Positions 1 to 8,683 are shown, numbered from the stretch's first letter. The stretch: 64,000 nt of DNA from Streptomyces sp. MBT53 (GCF_016654115.1 NZ_JAEQAZ010000004.1:62001-126000), one strand, 5' to 3'. Translations and numbers: made by a program. The notes: a model not told the origin generated them from the letters alone.

Positions 1-129
1 TTCCTCCCTGCGCAGTCCGGGGATGCGCCGGTCCCCGCCCGGCTCCAGCCCGCTGTCCTCGGGTAACACGCGCTCTCGCCACCCCCGCAGTGCGATGCCG
101 AAGTGGTTCGTCGTTGCCATGCACGCCAT
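1..129 (-). CDS. XRE-family regulator, N-terminal fragment (cut by window edge)
   Basis: Reading leftwards from an ATG at 129 or 120 gives an open frame to the window edge. It contains GWRERVLPEDSGLEPGG and PGLRREE, the start of the helix-turn-helix domain of the XRE/MmyB-like regulators common in Streptomyces; the same pattern (RAWRERLSP, GLRREELAER) occurs in the complete regulator at 22542-23429. The ligand-binding part lies outside the window. The leucine in the RVLPED stretch is encoded by TTA (64-66), the rare codon that in Streptomyces depends on the bldA tRNA. No convincing ribosome binding site precedes either ATG, so the exact start is uncertain. It lies downstream of the hydrolase gene in the same direction, 55 bp away. 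Function beyond DNA binding cannot be inferred from 40 residues. Confidence 0.7.
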   Translation of the reverse strand, partial: MACMATTNHFGIALRGWRERVLPEDSGLEPGGDRRIPGLRREE

Positions 130-184
130 CGTCGTCGAGACGCTGTACGGCACACCGAACTTCGGTCTCCGCACTACGGATTCT

Positions 185-1114
185 TTACCCGGCCATCCCG
201 AGCGCCTCGGCGCCTTCGGTGACGTCCGTCCAATGGGCCCGTGTGAACGCGGCGGCCACGTCCAGGGCTTCGGCGCCCTCGTCGAGCATCGCCGCGAACC
301 CCTGGAAGACGTGCGGTACTTGGGACCAGACCTGCAGATCGACCCGTACGTCGCACTCGGCGGCGCGCGCGGCCAGTCGTACGGCGTCGTCCAGCAGGAT
401 CTCGTGCGAGCCGACCTGGATGAGCAGCGGCGGCAGGCCGGTGAGGTCGGCGAAGACGGGGCTGGCGTGGGGCGTGGTGGGGTCGGTGTCGCGGAGATAG
501 TCGCGGGCCCGCCTGCGCAGGCCGTCCGGGGTGACCGAGGGATCGACGGCCGCCTTGCTCACCGCGCTCGCGCCGGACACGCTCAGGTCGGCCCACGGGG
601 AGAACACCGCGGCCGACGCGGGCTGGGGCAGGCCCGCGTCCTTGGCGGCGACCAGCGTCGCGGCGACGAGACCGCCGCCCGCTGACTCGCCGACGAACGC
701 GATCGCGGAGCTGGGCAGTCCGTCGTGGAGGAGGGCCCGGTAGACGGCCAGGGCGTCGTCGACCGCCGCGGGGAAGGGGTGTTCGGGGGCCAGCCGGTAG
801 TCGACGCAGACGGCGCGCGCGTCGGTGCGCCGTACGATCTCGGCGGCCAGGCCCACGGCGTCGGCGGCCGAGCCGATCGCGTAGGCGCCGCCGTGCAGAT
901 ACAGGACCACGGTCGCCGGGTCGCTCGCCGGGGTCTCGACGGTGACGACCGGGACGCCGCCCAGTTCGCCCACCGTGGTCGAGACGTCGGGGGGCAACGG
1001 GATGGACGCCATCATCTCGCCGAAGACGACACGCTGTTCGGCGACGTCGCCGCCGAGGTCGAGCGGACCGTGCCGCAGCATTTCGTCGAGGGCCTGGCGC
1101 TGTTGCCGGGACAT
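185..1114 (-). CDS. Alpha/beta hydrolase (hormone-sensitive-lipase-like esterase)
   Basis: 309 residues, the usual length for the HSL/alpha-beta hydrolase-3 family. Visible motifs are the oxyanion-hole HGGAYAIG, the nucleophile elbow GESAGGG, an acid-loop GSHEILLDDA and a late histidine in VPHVFQGF, so the full catalytic triad is present. It probably hydrolyses small acyl esters or amides in the cytoplasm; there is no signal peptide. The substrate cannot be read from the sequence. It is transcribed after the cupin gene (49 bp gap) and before the XRE-type fragment at the window edge, so the three may share a transcript. Confidence 0.9.
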   Translation of the reverse strand: MSRQQRQALDEMLRHGPLDLGGDVAEQRVVFGEMMASIPLPPDVSTTVGELGGVPVVTVETPASDPATVVLYLHGGAYAIGSAADAVGLAAEIVRRTDARAVCVDYRLAPEHPFPAAVDDALAVYRALLHDGLPSSAIAFVGESAGGGLVAATLVAAKDAGLPQPASAAVFSPWADLSVSGASAVSKAAVDPSVTPDGLRRRARDYLRDTDPTTPHASPVFADLTGLPPLLIQVGSHEILLDDAVRLAARAAECDVRVDLQVWSQVPHVFQGFAAMLDEGAEALDVAAAFTRAHWTDVTEGAEALGMAG

Positions 1115-1163
1115 GGCTGTGCCTTTCGTGGTTCCGGTGAAAGCTGTGAGGGGAGTTGCAGGG

Positions 1164-1631
1164 TCAGCGCGGCGGGCCGACGATGATCTGGCCGTACTGG
1201 TCGGCGGCCTCCGCCATGAGGTCCCGGGAGATCTCGAAGCCCTCGGGGCGCGGGGTCGTCAGGTCGCGTCCCGCGTGCCGGAACATGCCCTCGATGCCGC
1301 CCGGTGTGCAGATCATGAGGAGATCCGCCGTGTCGGAGGTGATCCGGTAGCCGTGCGGAACGTTGCGCGGAAGGAAGACGATGCCGCCCTCCGACAGCTC
1401 CATCTCCTCGTCGTCGCACCACAGCAGCGCACTGCCCTTGATCAGCATGAAGACCTCGTCCTCACGCGTGTGCATGTGGTACGGCGGCGCCTCGCCCCTG
1501 GCGACGGAGAACCGTCCCACGGTCAACTGCCCGCCGGTGGCCGCCGCGTCGAGCAGTACGGCGAACTCACCGCCGTCGAGCCATTCCAGTTTCTGCTGCT
1601 GCTCGGGCTGTGCGAGGTAGGCCAGGGTCAT
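1164..1631 (-). CDS. Cupin-domain protein
   Basis: 155 residues from the ATG at 1631, chosen because the conserved part (MTLAYLAQPEQQQKLEWL) begins there; a longer in-frame extension to 1817 is Arg-rich and unlike protein. The single cupin barrel shows the motif PPYHMHTREDEVFMLIKG (metal-ligand His, His and Glu) followed by a second motif FLPRNVPHGYRI. Such small cupins are quercetinase-like dioxygenases or sugar/metabolite binders; the substrate is unknown. It lies just upstream of the esterase gene in the same direction, suggesting co-expression. Confidence 0.85.
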   Translation of the reverse strand: MTLAYLAQPEQQQKLEWLDGGEFAVLLDAAATGGQLTVGRFSVARGEAPPYHMHTREDEVFMLIKGSALLWCDDEEMELSEGGIVFLPRNVPHGYRITSDTADLLMICTPGGIEGMFRHAGRDLTTPRPEGFEISRDLMAEAADQYGQIIVGPPR

Positions 1632-1828
1632 GACGGTGTCCGTTCTGCGTCCGTGCCGCGTCCGGTACCGCGCGGTCACGGTGATGACTCGGTCGGTTCG
1701 ATGATCCTCTTGGCCCGGCCCCGGCCGCCAGGCATCCGGGTAGGACCAGCAGTACCACTCCCCCGGGTCCGGTCCGAGGTATCGCGCGCGTCCGGGACGG
1801 TCACCGTCGTGTGGCATCCTCTGCTGCC

Positions 1829-2479
1829 ATGAACGTCTCGACTGATCAGGAACTGCCGTCCGAGGACGAGGACATGGAGATCCGGGCGGTCTCCGCCGAG
1901 CGACTCACGTTCTTCGGGGACGCGGTCGTCGCCATCGCGCTCACGCTGCTGGCCCTGGAGCTGCCGGTACCGGAGGGCTCCACCAACTCCGAGCTGTGGC
2001 ACTCCGCTTCGGGCCACCGGGAGAGTTATCTCGCGTTCATGATCAGCTTCGTGGTGATCGCCGCGCACTGGCGCTCCCACCACCGGGTGTTCCGCTATGT
2101 CACGGCGTCCAACGGCAAGTTGACGGCCTTCACCATGTACTGGCTGCTCACGTTGGTGATCACCCCGTTCGCGACCGATGTGATCGGCGGGCACGGAGCG
2201 TTCCAGGCCCGGTTCGTCTTCTACGCCACCGTGCAGTGCGCGTCCTGTCTCCTGTTCATACTGATGGTCAACGAGGTCCGGCGCGACGACCTCTACCGCA
2301 CCGGCACCCCGCCCGAGCTGTTCTCCCGGACGATCCGCGGAATCGGCATGGTGGCAGCTGGCTTCCTGGTGTCGATCCCGGTCTCGTTCCTGACCCACTG
2401 GGCCTACCTCTGCTGGATCGTGGTGCCGGTCGCCGACACGATCGCCGCCCGGCGCCGGAGCCACCGGCCCTCGGTGTGA
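1829..2479 (+). CDS. TMEM175-family (DUF1211) integral membrane protein
   Basis: 216 residues. After a short acidic N-terminus comes RLTFFGDAVVAIALTLLAL, which matches the first helix signature (R-x-x-x-F-x-D) of the bacterial TMEM175 potassium-channel family. About six membrane helices follow (roughly residues 23-42, 66-88, 98-120, 130-150, 170-190 and 195-212), the usual bacterial layout with one six-helix unit that would dimerise. The ATG at 1829 is preferred over one at 1811. Its last 76 bases overlap the 3' end of the convergent MFS gene. A role in K+ conductance is family knowledge, not demonstrated here. Confidence 0.8.
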   Translation: MNVSTDQELPSEDEDMEIRAVSAERLTFFGDAVVAIALTLLALELPVPEGSTNSELWHSASGHRESYLAFMISFVVIAAHWRSHHRVFRYVTASNGKLTAFTMYWLLTLVITPFATDVIGGHGAFQARFVFYATVQCASCLLFILMVNEVRRDDLYRTGTPPELFSRTIRGIGMVAAGFLVSIPVSFLTHWAYLCWIVVPVADTIAARRRSHRPSV

Positions 2480-3678
2480 GCCTGTCGGGCGTGCTGCTGT
2501 CGTAGCGCGAGGCGGACGGCGGGAGGTGCTGCCAGACCTGTGAGCAGGAACAGTGCTCCTACGACGTACCAGCCCGGGCGGCCCCAGGTGATGCACAGCG
2601 CGATGAGCAGCCCCGGGCCGAACGCCTCCGCCAGGCCGGTTCCCAGGCCGAACACGCCGAGGTACTGGCCGGTGGCGTGCCGTGGGGCGAGCGCGAAGGA
2701 CACCTCGAAGCCGGCCGCCGCGTGCCACAGTTCACCGACCGTGTGGATGACCACCGCGGTGATGAGCAGCGCCGTGGCGGCCCATGCCGGAGTCCCCGCC
2801 GCGAGTGAGATCAGCGCGCAGGCGACGAGGAAGGCCACGCCCGCCCGCCGGTAGGCACGACCGCCGGCCACGGGAGAGTCGATGCCACGTCCGGCCCTTA
2901 CCTGAAAGGCGACGACGATGACCGTGCCGGTGAGCATCGTGCCCGAGATGAGCCAGTGCGGTGCGGTGGTGGCGCCGATCAGCCAGAGCGGGACGGCCAC
3001 GGTGAGCACCTTGAACTGGATGGCCATCACGCCGTCGAGAACGGTCAACAAGAGGTAGGGACGGTCCCGTAGAGCGCTCCATCGGGAGCCCTCTGCCACG
3101 GGTCCTGGCGCGACGGACGGCAGCAGGAACAGCGTCGCCGCCGCGCAGACGAACGCGAGCGCGTTGCCGACGACCATGCACCGATAGGCGTTCAGGGTGC
3201 CCACCTGCACGATCCAGCCGGCGCCCACCGCGCCCACGGAGATCCCCACGTTGGTGACGGCACGCAGCCGGGCGCGGAACTCCTGCGGCCGGTCTCCTCC
3301 GTAGTGCCTGATGAGCGGGGTACGGGCGGCGAGTCCGGCCGCCTTCGCCGCGGCGGCCAAGCCGATCACGAGGACGAACGACCAGAAGCCGTCGGCCAGT
3401 ACGAACCCGGCGGTGGCCAGCGCCTGCACCAGCAGCGTGGCCATGTAGACACCACGGGCGCCTCGCACATCGGCGAGATGCCCTACGGCGATGCCCACGG
3501 CCGGGGCGACGAGTCCGGCGATGCCGAGGCCGAGACCCACCTGCTCCGCCGGCAGCCGTACGGCCTGGGTGAAGTACAGGACTCCGGCCGTCAGACAGAG
3601 GCCGCTGCCCATCGTGTAGACGAGGTTCGAGGCGACGAGCACCCGGTGCGGTCGGCTGCCGGGGATCAGCTTGGGCAT
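2404..3678 (-). CDS. MFS transporter, probable drug or metabolite exporter
   Basis: 424 residues from the ATG at 3678, with about twelve hydrophobic segments and an RxxxG-like loop (GHLADVRGARG) after helix 2, as expected for a 12-helix major-facilitator protein. An in-frame extension to 3978 is rejected because it runs antisense to the well-supported acetyltransferase gene. It follows that gene by 40 bp and is probably co-transcribed. GNAT plus MFS opposite a regulator is a common resistance layout, but the substrate is not visible. The C-terminal tail is basic and overlaps the convergent TMEM175 gene by 76 bp. Confidence 0.88.
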   Translation of the reverse strand: MPKLIPGSRPHRVLVASNLVYTMGSGLCLTAGVLYFTQAVRLPAEQVGLGLGIAGLVAPAVGIAVGHLADVRGARGVYMATLLVQALATAGFVLADGFWSFVLVIGLAAAAKAAGLAARTPLIRHYGGDRPQEFRARLRAVTNVGISVGAVGAGWIVQVGTLNAYRCMVVGNALAFVCAAATLFLLPSVAPGPVAEGSRWSALRDRPYLLLTVLDGVMAIQFKVLTVAVPLWLIGATTAPHWLISGTMLTGTVIVVAFQVRAGRGIDSPVAGGRAYRRAGVAFLVACALISLAAGTPAWAATALLITAVVIHTVGELWHAAAGFEVSFALAPRHATGQYLGVFGLGTGLAEAFGPGLLIALCITWGRPGWYVVGALFLLTGLAAPPAVRLALRQQHARQAHTEGRWLRRRAAIVSATGTTIQQR

Positions 3679-3718
3679 GAAGTGGCTCCGGTTTCCTGGC
3701 AGTTGTCGTCGTGACGGA

Positions 3719-4216
3719 TCACAGGCGCAAGTACAGGGAGGGATCGGGGTGTTCGGTGAAACCGAGGCCGCGGTAGAGCGGTTCGCCTTCGGCGGAGGCG
3801 TGCAGGTCGACGCGGGCGACGCCGCTGTCCCGGAACCAGTCGAGCAGACCGCGCATGATCGAGCGGCTGTGCCCGCGTCGCCGGTGGGCCGGGTCGGTGA
3901 CCACGCCGAGCACGTGCCCGGTCCGGCCGTTGCGCAGATGCGGTCCCGGCAGTCGCTGCTCGACGGTGCCGATGCCACAGGCGGCGAGGGTGCCGTCGTC
4001 GCCGTCCACGACGAGGATGCGCACGGTGTCCGCCGTCAACTGTTCCTTGAGCACCACGGCCAGGGCGTCCAGCCAATCGCCGTCCGTTGAAGGGGAGTTG
4101 AAGAAGTCGCCGCCCAAGTCCTCGAAGAGCAGCACTCGTAGCCGTACGAGTTCCACGAGGTCGTACTCGACGGCCTGCCGTACCCGGGACCGGTCCCTGT
4201 TGTCGCGTTGTCGCAT
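3719..4216 (-). CDS. GNAT-family N-acetyltransferase
   Basis: 165 residues covering one GNAT domain. The acetyl-CoA binding motif A is HVLGVVTDPAHRRRGHSRSIM, with the expected V-x-x-x-x-R-R-x-G pattern, and the terminal GLGFTEHPDPSLYLRL is typical of the family end. It transfers an acetyl group from acetyl-CoA to an amine, here of unknown identity. It is first in a two-gene unit with the MFS gene and is divergent from the CGNR regulator 26 bp away; its start codon overlaps the regulator's -35 element. Confidence 0.88.
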   Translation of the reverse strand: MRQRDNRDRSRVRQAVEYDLVELVRLRVLLFEDLGGDFFNSPSTDGDWLDALAVVLKEQLTADTVRILVVDGDDGTLAACGIGTVEQRLPGPHLRNGRTGHVLGVVTDPAHRRRGHSRSIMRGLLDWFRDSGVARVDLHASAEGEPLYRGLGFTEHPDPSLYLRL

Positions 4217-4242
4217 GGTGATCAGACTGCTGTAATGGTCTT
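4208..4242 (+). promoter_or_regulatory. Sigma-70-type promoter giving a leaderless CGNR transcript
   Basis: TTGTCG (4208-4213) and TGTAAT (4231-4236) are separated by exactly 17 bp. Only six bases separate the -10 from the ATG at 4243, so transcription would begin at the start codon and no Shine-Dalgarno sequence is present. The -35 covers the last bases before, and abuts, the start codon of the divergent acetyltransferase gene, so RNA polymerase binding for one gene would interfere with the other. Confidence 0.55.
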
Positions 4243-4833
4243 ATGCACCTCAACCCTTACGGCGAGGATGCCGTGAACCTGGCGGCAGAACTAGTCAACC
4301 GGCCCCCCGCCGACGCCGAGGAACTCTCGGACCGCTGTCGCGATGCCGGTCTGGTGCTGGAGCGGCCGACGACCGCCGAGGATCTGGACCGCGCCCGGTA
4401 CGCGTTGGAGTCGTGGGAGAAGGTCGTCGACGCCACCGACGAGCAGGAGCGCGCGGAGCTGGTCAACCGGATGCTGGAGGAGGCCGCCGCCTACCCGCGG
4501 GTGACCGACCACGCGGGCAGCGGCTGGCACCTGCACTACCGCGACGACCGCAAGCCGCTCGGCGATGTGCTGTTCTCCCTGATCTCGGTGGGTACGGCAC
4601 TGCATCTCACGGGACGCGGAATGCACCGCCTGAGGCGCTGCGCCGTGACCGAGTGCGGCGCGGTCTTCGCCGACACCTCGCGCACGGGGCGGCAGCGCTA
4701 CTGCTCCCAACTCTGCGCCAACCGCGACGCGGTACGCCGACACCGGGCCCGAGGTCAGGAAAAGGAGGCATCCAGTATGTACAAGGGAAAATCCAGTTCA
4801 TCAGTGCGCAAATCGATCACTGGATCGGTGTAA
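4243..4833 (+). CDS. CGNR zinc-finger / ABATE-domain protein, putative regulator
   Basis: 196 residues. The N-terminal part (about 1-130) resembles the ABATE stress-response domain, and the C-terminal part holds four cysteines in RRCAVTECGAVFADT and QRYCSQLCANRDAVRRHR, the CGNR zinc finger with CANR in place of CGNR. Such proteins are probable DNA-binding regulators in actinobacteria. It is divergent from the GNAT/MFS pair with only 26 bp between start codons, so it is the obvious candidate regulator of that pair. It appears to be translated from a leaderless message. Confidence 0.85.
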   Translation: MHLNPYGEDAVNLAAELVNRPPADAEELSDRCRDAGLVLERPTTAEDLDRARYALESWEKVVDATDEQERAELVNRMLEEAAAYPRVTDHAGSGWHLHYRDDRKPLGDVLFSLISVGTALHLTGRGMHRLRRCAVTECGAVFADTSRTGRQRYCSQLCANRDAVRRHRARGQEKEASSMYKGKSSSSVRKSITGSV

Positions 4834-4914
4834 TCGGCACATACGTCCCCCCGTCAAGGGATCTAGCGTCGGAGTGCACGGGGCCGCACGGACCAGAAAG
4901 GCATCCCCACACTC

Positions 4915-6315
4915 ATGCCCATCCCGCATACCGCCGTCATGCCCGAAGCCGAGTTCGACACCCGGACCGTCTCCCGCCGCGCCGGACAGCCGGCCGCCGC
5001 CGACCTCCTGCTGCCGGTCGACGAACTGCCCGAGACGTCGTCCTCGCCCGACCTGATCTGCCGCCGCGTACGCGACGAGCTGATGCTCGACGGCAACGCG
5101 CGCCTCAATCTCGCCACCTTCGTGACGACGTGGATGGAGCCGCAGGCAAGGGAGTTGATGGCGGAGACGGCCGAGAAGAACCTCGCCGACCGCGCCGAGT
5201 ACCCGCAGATCACCGCCATGGAGGAGCGCTGCGTACGGATGCTCGCGCGGCTCTGGCACGCTCCGCACCCGGAGCAGGTCCGGGGCTGCTCGACCACCGG
5301 TTCCAGCGAGGCCGCGATGCTCGGCGGACTGGCACTCAAGCGCCGCTGGCAGGAACGCAGGCGCGCCCAGGGCAAGGACACCGCGCGGCCGAACCTGGTG
5401 ATGGGCGCGAACGTGCAGGTGTGCTGGAAGAAGTTCGCCAACTACTTCGAGGTGGAGCCGCGTTACGTCCCGATGGAGCCGGGCCGCTACCACCTCACCG
5501 CCGACGCGCTCACCGCGTACTGCGACGACAACACCATCGGTGTCGTGGCCATCCTCGGCTCCACGTTCGACGGCTCCTACGAGCCCGTCGCGGACATCTG
5601 CATGGCCCTGGACGGATACCAGGCAGCCACCGGCACCGACATCCCCGTGCATGTCGACGGCGCGTCCGGCGCCATGGTCGCCCCGTTCCTCGACCCGGCC
5701 CTCATGTGGGACTTCCAGCTGGAACGGGTCGCCTCCATCAACACCTCGGGACACAAGTACGGACACGTCTTCCCCGGCCTGGGCTGGGCGTTGTGGCGCG
5801 ACGCCGAAGCCCTCCCGGACGACCTGGTGTTCGAGGTCGACTACCTCGGCGGCAGCTCCCCCAGCTTCACGCTCAACTTCTCCCGCCCGGGGGCACATGT
5901 CGTCGCGCAGTACTACAGCTTCCTCCGCTACGGCTTCGAGGGGCTGCGGGAGCTGGCGTCCCAGAGCCGGACCACCGCCCGCGCCCTCGCCGCGCGCATC
6001 CGCACCATCGCCCCCTACGAGTTGGTCACGGACGGCTCCGAACTCCCGGCATTCGCCTTCCGGTTGACCCCCGGCACACAGGGCTTCACGGTGTTCGACG
6101 TCTCCCACGGCATGCGCGCCCGCGGCTGGCATCTGCCCGCCTACAGCTTCCCCGCCCCGTGCCAGGACGTCTCGGTGCTACGGCTGGTGGTGCGGACCGG
6201 GTTCACCGCCGAACTCGCGGGCATGTTCATCGCCGACCTGACCGAGGTCACCCGGAACCTGCACACCGCGCTGCCGACACTCGCCCCGCCGCTCAAGCCA
6301 CTCGTCACCGCCTGA
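4915..6315 (+). CDS. gadB: Glutamate decarboxylase
   Basis: 466 residues, matching the PLP-dependent group II decarboxylases GadA/GadB (about 466). It converts L-glutamate to GABA and CO2, consuming a proton. The cofactor lysine is K281 in INTSGHKYGHVFPG; upstream are CSTTGSSEAAMLGG (phosphate-cup region), HVDGASGAM and the N-terminal LNLATFVTTWMEP typical of Gad. A weak AAAGG precedes the ATG at 4915. No antiporter (GadC) or GABA transaminase gene is adjacent, so the GABA may feed general metabolism. Its 3' end overlaps the convergent threonine aldolase gene by 11 bp. Confidence 0.95.
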   Translation: MPIPHTAVMPEAEFDTRTVSRRAGQPAAADLLLPVDELPETSSSPDLICRRVRDELMLDGNARLNLATFVTTWMEPQARELMAETAEKNLADRAEYPQITAMEERCVRMLARLWHAPHPEQVRGCSTTGSSEAAMLGGLALKRRWQERRRAQGKDTARPNLVMGANVQVCWKKFANYFEVEPRYVPMEPGRYHLTADALTAYCDDNTIGVVAILGSTFDGSYEPVADICMALDGYQAATGTDIPVHVDGASGAMVAPFLDPALMWDFQLERVASINTSGHKYGHVFPGLGWALWRDAEALPDDLVFEVDYLGGSSPSFTLNFSRPGAHVVAQYYSFLRYGFEGLRELASQSRTTARALAARIRTIAPYELVTDGSELPAFAFRLTPGTQGFTVFDVSHGMRARGWHLPAYSFPAPCQDVSVLRLVVRTGFTAELAGMFIADLTEVTRNLHTALPTLAPPLKPLVTA

Positions 6316-7363
6316 GACGGCGGACCGCGTCGAGGAGTTGGTCGATGTCGTCGGCGCCGTGCGAGAACGCGGTGACGAACCGGACGATGCCCGGCTCCCA
6401 GCGGTCGTGGTAGAAGGCATAGCCCTCGGCGAGGAGTCCTTCGGTCACGTCCTGGGGCAGGCGGCAGAAGACGATGTTGGCCTGCGGGGCGGCCAACAGG
6501 CCCGCGCCGGCGATGGACTTGAGGCCGTCGCCGAGGCGGGCGGCCATCTCGTTGGCCTGCCGGGCGTTGCGCAGCCACAGACCGTCGGTGAGGTACGCGT
6601 CGAGCTGGGCCGTCTGGAACCGCATCTTGGAGGTGAGTTGGCCCGCACGCTTGGCGCGGAAGGCCAGCTCGCCGGCGAGCGCGGGATCGAAGGAGACGAC
6701 GGCATCGGCGGTCATCCCGCCGTTCTTGGCGACACCGAAGGACAGGACGTCGACGCCTGCCTTCCATGTCATCTCGGCGGCGGTGGCGCCGAGTTGGTCC
6801 AGGGCGTTGGCGAAGCGCGCGCCGTCCATGTGGACGCGCAGTCCGGCGTCCTTGGCGATGCCCGACAGCCGGCGGATCTCCTCCAGTGTGTACACGCTGC
6901 CGCTCTCGGTGGCCTGGCTGATGCTCACGACGGACGGCTGCACACTGTGCACGTCACCGGCCCGGCGCCGCACCGCCGTCTCCAGCGCGGCGGGGTCGAT
7001 CTTGCTGTCGGGGCCGGGGACCCCGACGAGTTTGGCGCCGCCGGTGAAGAACTCCGGCGCCCCGCACTCGTCGGTGTTGATGTGACTGTCGGGGTGCGAG
7101 AGCACGCTGCCCCACGGCGGGGTGAGGGCGGCCAGGCTCAGACCGTTGGCGGCGGACCCGGTGGAGACCGGGAAGACGTCGACGTCCCGCTCGAAGATCT
7201 CCCCGAGCCTGCGGCGGGCCCTCTCGGTGTAGGGGTCGTTGCCGTACGGCAGCACCTGTCCGGCCGCCGCGTCGGCGACGGCCCGGGCTATCTCCGGCGA
7301 GGCTCCGGCCATGTTGTCGCTGATGAAGGCGCGACTGGAGGGGGTGGTGGCGATGGTGCTCAT
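6305..7363 (-). CDS. ltaE: Low-specificity threonine aldolase
   Basis: 352 residues of the beta-eliminating-lyase fold. It cleaves L-threonine or L-allo-threonine to glycine and acetaldehyde with PLP. Motifs: SDNMAGASPEI near the N-terminus, SHINTDECGAPEFF, VHMDGARFANAL and the PLP lysine K213 in LSFGVAKNGG. It is the last gene of the alaX / XRE-cupin / aldolase unit, starting 20 bp after the regulator's stop. It ends with an 11-bp overlap of gadB. Substrate stereochemistry cannot be told from sequence; other small beta-hydroxy amino acids may be substrates. Confidence 0.92.
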   Translation of the reverse strand: MSTIATTPSSRAFISDNMAGASPEIARAVADAAAGQVLPYGNDPYTERARRRLGEIFERDVDVFPVSTGSAANGLSLAALTPPWGSVLSHPDSHINTDECGAPEFFTGGAKLVGVPGPDSKIDPAALETAVRRRAGDVHSVQPSVVSISQATESGSVYTLEEIRRLSGIAKDAGLRVHMDGARFANALDQLGATAAEMTWKAGVDVLSFGVAKNGGMTADAVVSFDPALAGELAFRAKRAGQLTSKMRFQTAQLDAYLTDGLWLRNARQANEMAARLGDGLKSIAGAGLLAAPQANIVFCRLPQDVTEGLLAEGYAFYHDRWEPGIVRFVTAFSHGADDIDQLLDAVRRLRR

Positions 7364-7383
7364 GAGCGGAGGTTTCCTCGGTC

Positions 7384-7959
7384 TCAGGTGCTGATGGGGG
7401 AGGCGAAGACGACGGTGATGTCGACCTCGTCCGCCCCGGTGCGGTAGAAGTGCGGGGCGTCTCCGGCGAAGGCGAGCATGTCGCCGGGGCCCAGGTCCTG
7501 CGGGGCGTCGACGGGACCGGCGGTGACGTACCCGGTGGCGATGAGCAGGTGCTCGATCGTGCCGGTGGCGTGCGGCACACCGGCCAGCTCCGTCTCCGGC
7601 GGAATGCGCAGCCGCCAGATCTCCAGGCTGTTGCCGCTGCTGATCCGGCGCAGCAACTCCCTTGAGACCTCGCCCGGTTCGATGTCCGTGGCCGCCCGGA
7701 ACACCGGCCCGGTGTCGGCGTCCCGCGCCAGGAGGTCGGCGATCGGGATGCGCAGGGCGATCGCGATGGCGTCCAGGGTGTCGATCGTCGGATTGCCGTT
7801 CCCGGCTTCGAGCTGGGACAGCGTGGCTTTGCTGAGCCCGGCGCGCCGAGCCATCTCCGCTGCGCTCATCCCGCGCTGCTGACGTCGCAGCCGGATCTTC
7901 GCGCCGACCGCGGCGGCCGTGCTGCTCACCGGCCGACGGCCGGCCGGCGGGGGCGTCAT
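7384..7959 (-). CDS. XRE-family regulator with C-terminal cupin sensor domain
   Basis: 191 residues. Residues about 15-75 form a helix-turn-helix (MARRAGLSKATLSQLEAG) and about 110-188 a cupin barrel (TGTIEHLLIATGYV, GPGDMLAFAGDAPHFYRT). XRE-cupin proteins are one-component regulators whose cupin binds a small ligand. The ATG at 7959 overlaps the alaX stop in an ATGA, so translation is coupled. It lies between alaX and the threonine aldolase gene, so an amino-acid-derived ligand is plausible but not shown. The paired GTTC-N8-GAAC sites before alaX are its likely binding sites. Confidence 0.92.
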   Translation of the reverse strand: MTPPPAGRRPVSSTAAAVGAKIRLRRQQRGMSAAEMARRAGLSKATLSQLEAGNGNPTIDTLDAIAIALRIPIADLLARDADTGPVFRAATDIEPGEVSRELLRRISSGNSLEIWRLRIPPETELAGVPHATGTIEHLLIATGYVTAGPVDAPQDLGPGDMLAFAGDAPHFYRTGADEVDITVVFASPIST

Positions 7960-8681
7960 CGAGGGCTCCGGTGGGTCGCGGAGTAGGACACGCGGATACG
8001 GCCCTTCTTGATCTTCAGCGTCGGCAGCACCAGCTCGGCGAGGTCCCCGAGCCTGCGCACATGCGTGCCCCCGCACGGCGCGGAGTGCAGCGCGCCGAGC
8101 TGCACCACCCGCCGTCCGTCGGGCAGATACCGCGCGGACACCGGCAGGTCGTCGGCGACGGCGGCCGCCACCCCTTCCCGGAGCACGGCGGTCACCTCCT
8201 CCCGCCCGTCCGGATCACCGAGCCGAGCGTCCACGTCCGGCGCCTGGAACTCGATGCGCGCCTGCCCCGGGAAGTGAATGCTCCCGACCATCTCCCAGCC
8301 CTGGGTCCGCCCGACCGCCTCGACGAGGTGTCCGGCGGTGTGCAGCGCGGCATGCAGCATCCGGGCCTCAAGGTCGATCCGGGCCCGCACCCGCTCCCCC
8401 ACGGCAAGCAGCGGAAGCCCGCCACCCACCGCCGCCGTCGCCACGACCAGTCCCGACTCGTGGTCCCGCACCGGGACGATCTCGACCTCCTCCAGCCACC
8501 CCCGATCGGCAGGCTGACCCCCGCCCTGCGGATGGAACAGACAGTCCTCTACGGCGGCCCAGGGCGCTCCGTCCCTCTCGCCGACCGCGATGACCGTCGT
8601 GTCGACCTGCTCCAAGTACGTGTCGTCGAGGTAGGCGCTGATCTGCGCGCCCTCCCGAGAAACCGCGATCGAATGAACCAT
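7956..8681 (-). CDS. AlaX-type trans-editing alanyl-tRNA hydrolase
   Basis: 241 residues homologous to the free-standing editing domain of alanyl-tRNA synthetase, which clears Ser-tRNA(Ala) or Gly-tRNA(Ala). The zinc ligands are all visible: H114 and H118 in LHAALHTAGH, and C203 and H207 in APCGGTH. The Gly-rich FHPQGGGQPADRG (49-61) places it with the medium or long AlaX types rather than the short type. It heads an operon with an XRE-cupin regulator and threonine aldolase, and its start codon lies six bases after a strong -10, implying a leaderless message. It lacks the C-terminal oligomerisation domain of full AlaRS. Confidence 0.9.
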   Translation of the reverse strand: MVHSIAVSREGAQISAYLDDTYLEQVDTTVIAVGERDGAPWAAVEDCLFHPQGGGQPADRGWLEEVEIVPVRDHESGLVVATAAVGGGLPLLAVGERVRARIDLEARMLHAALHTAGHLVEAVGRTQGWEMVGSIHFPGQARIEFQAPDVDARLGDPDGREEVTAVLREGVAAAVADDLPVSARYLPDGRRVVQLGALHSAPCGGTHVRRLGDLAELVLPTLKIKKGRIRVSYSATHRSPR

Positions 8682-8683
8682 GC

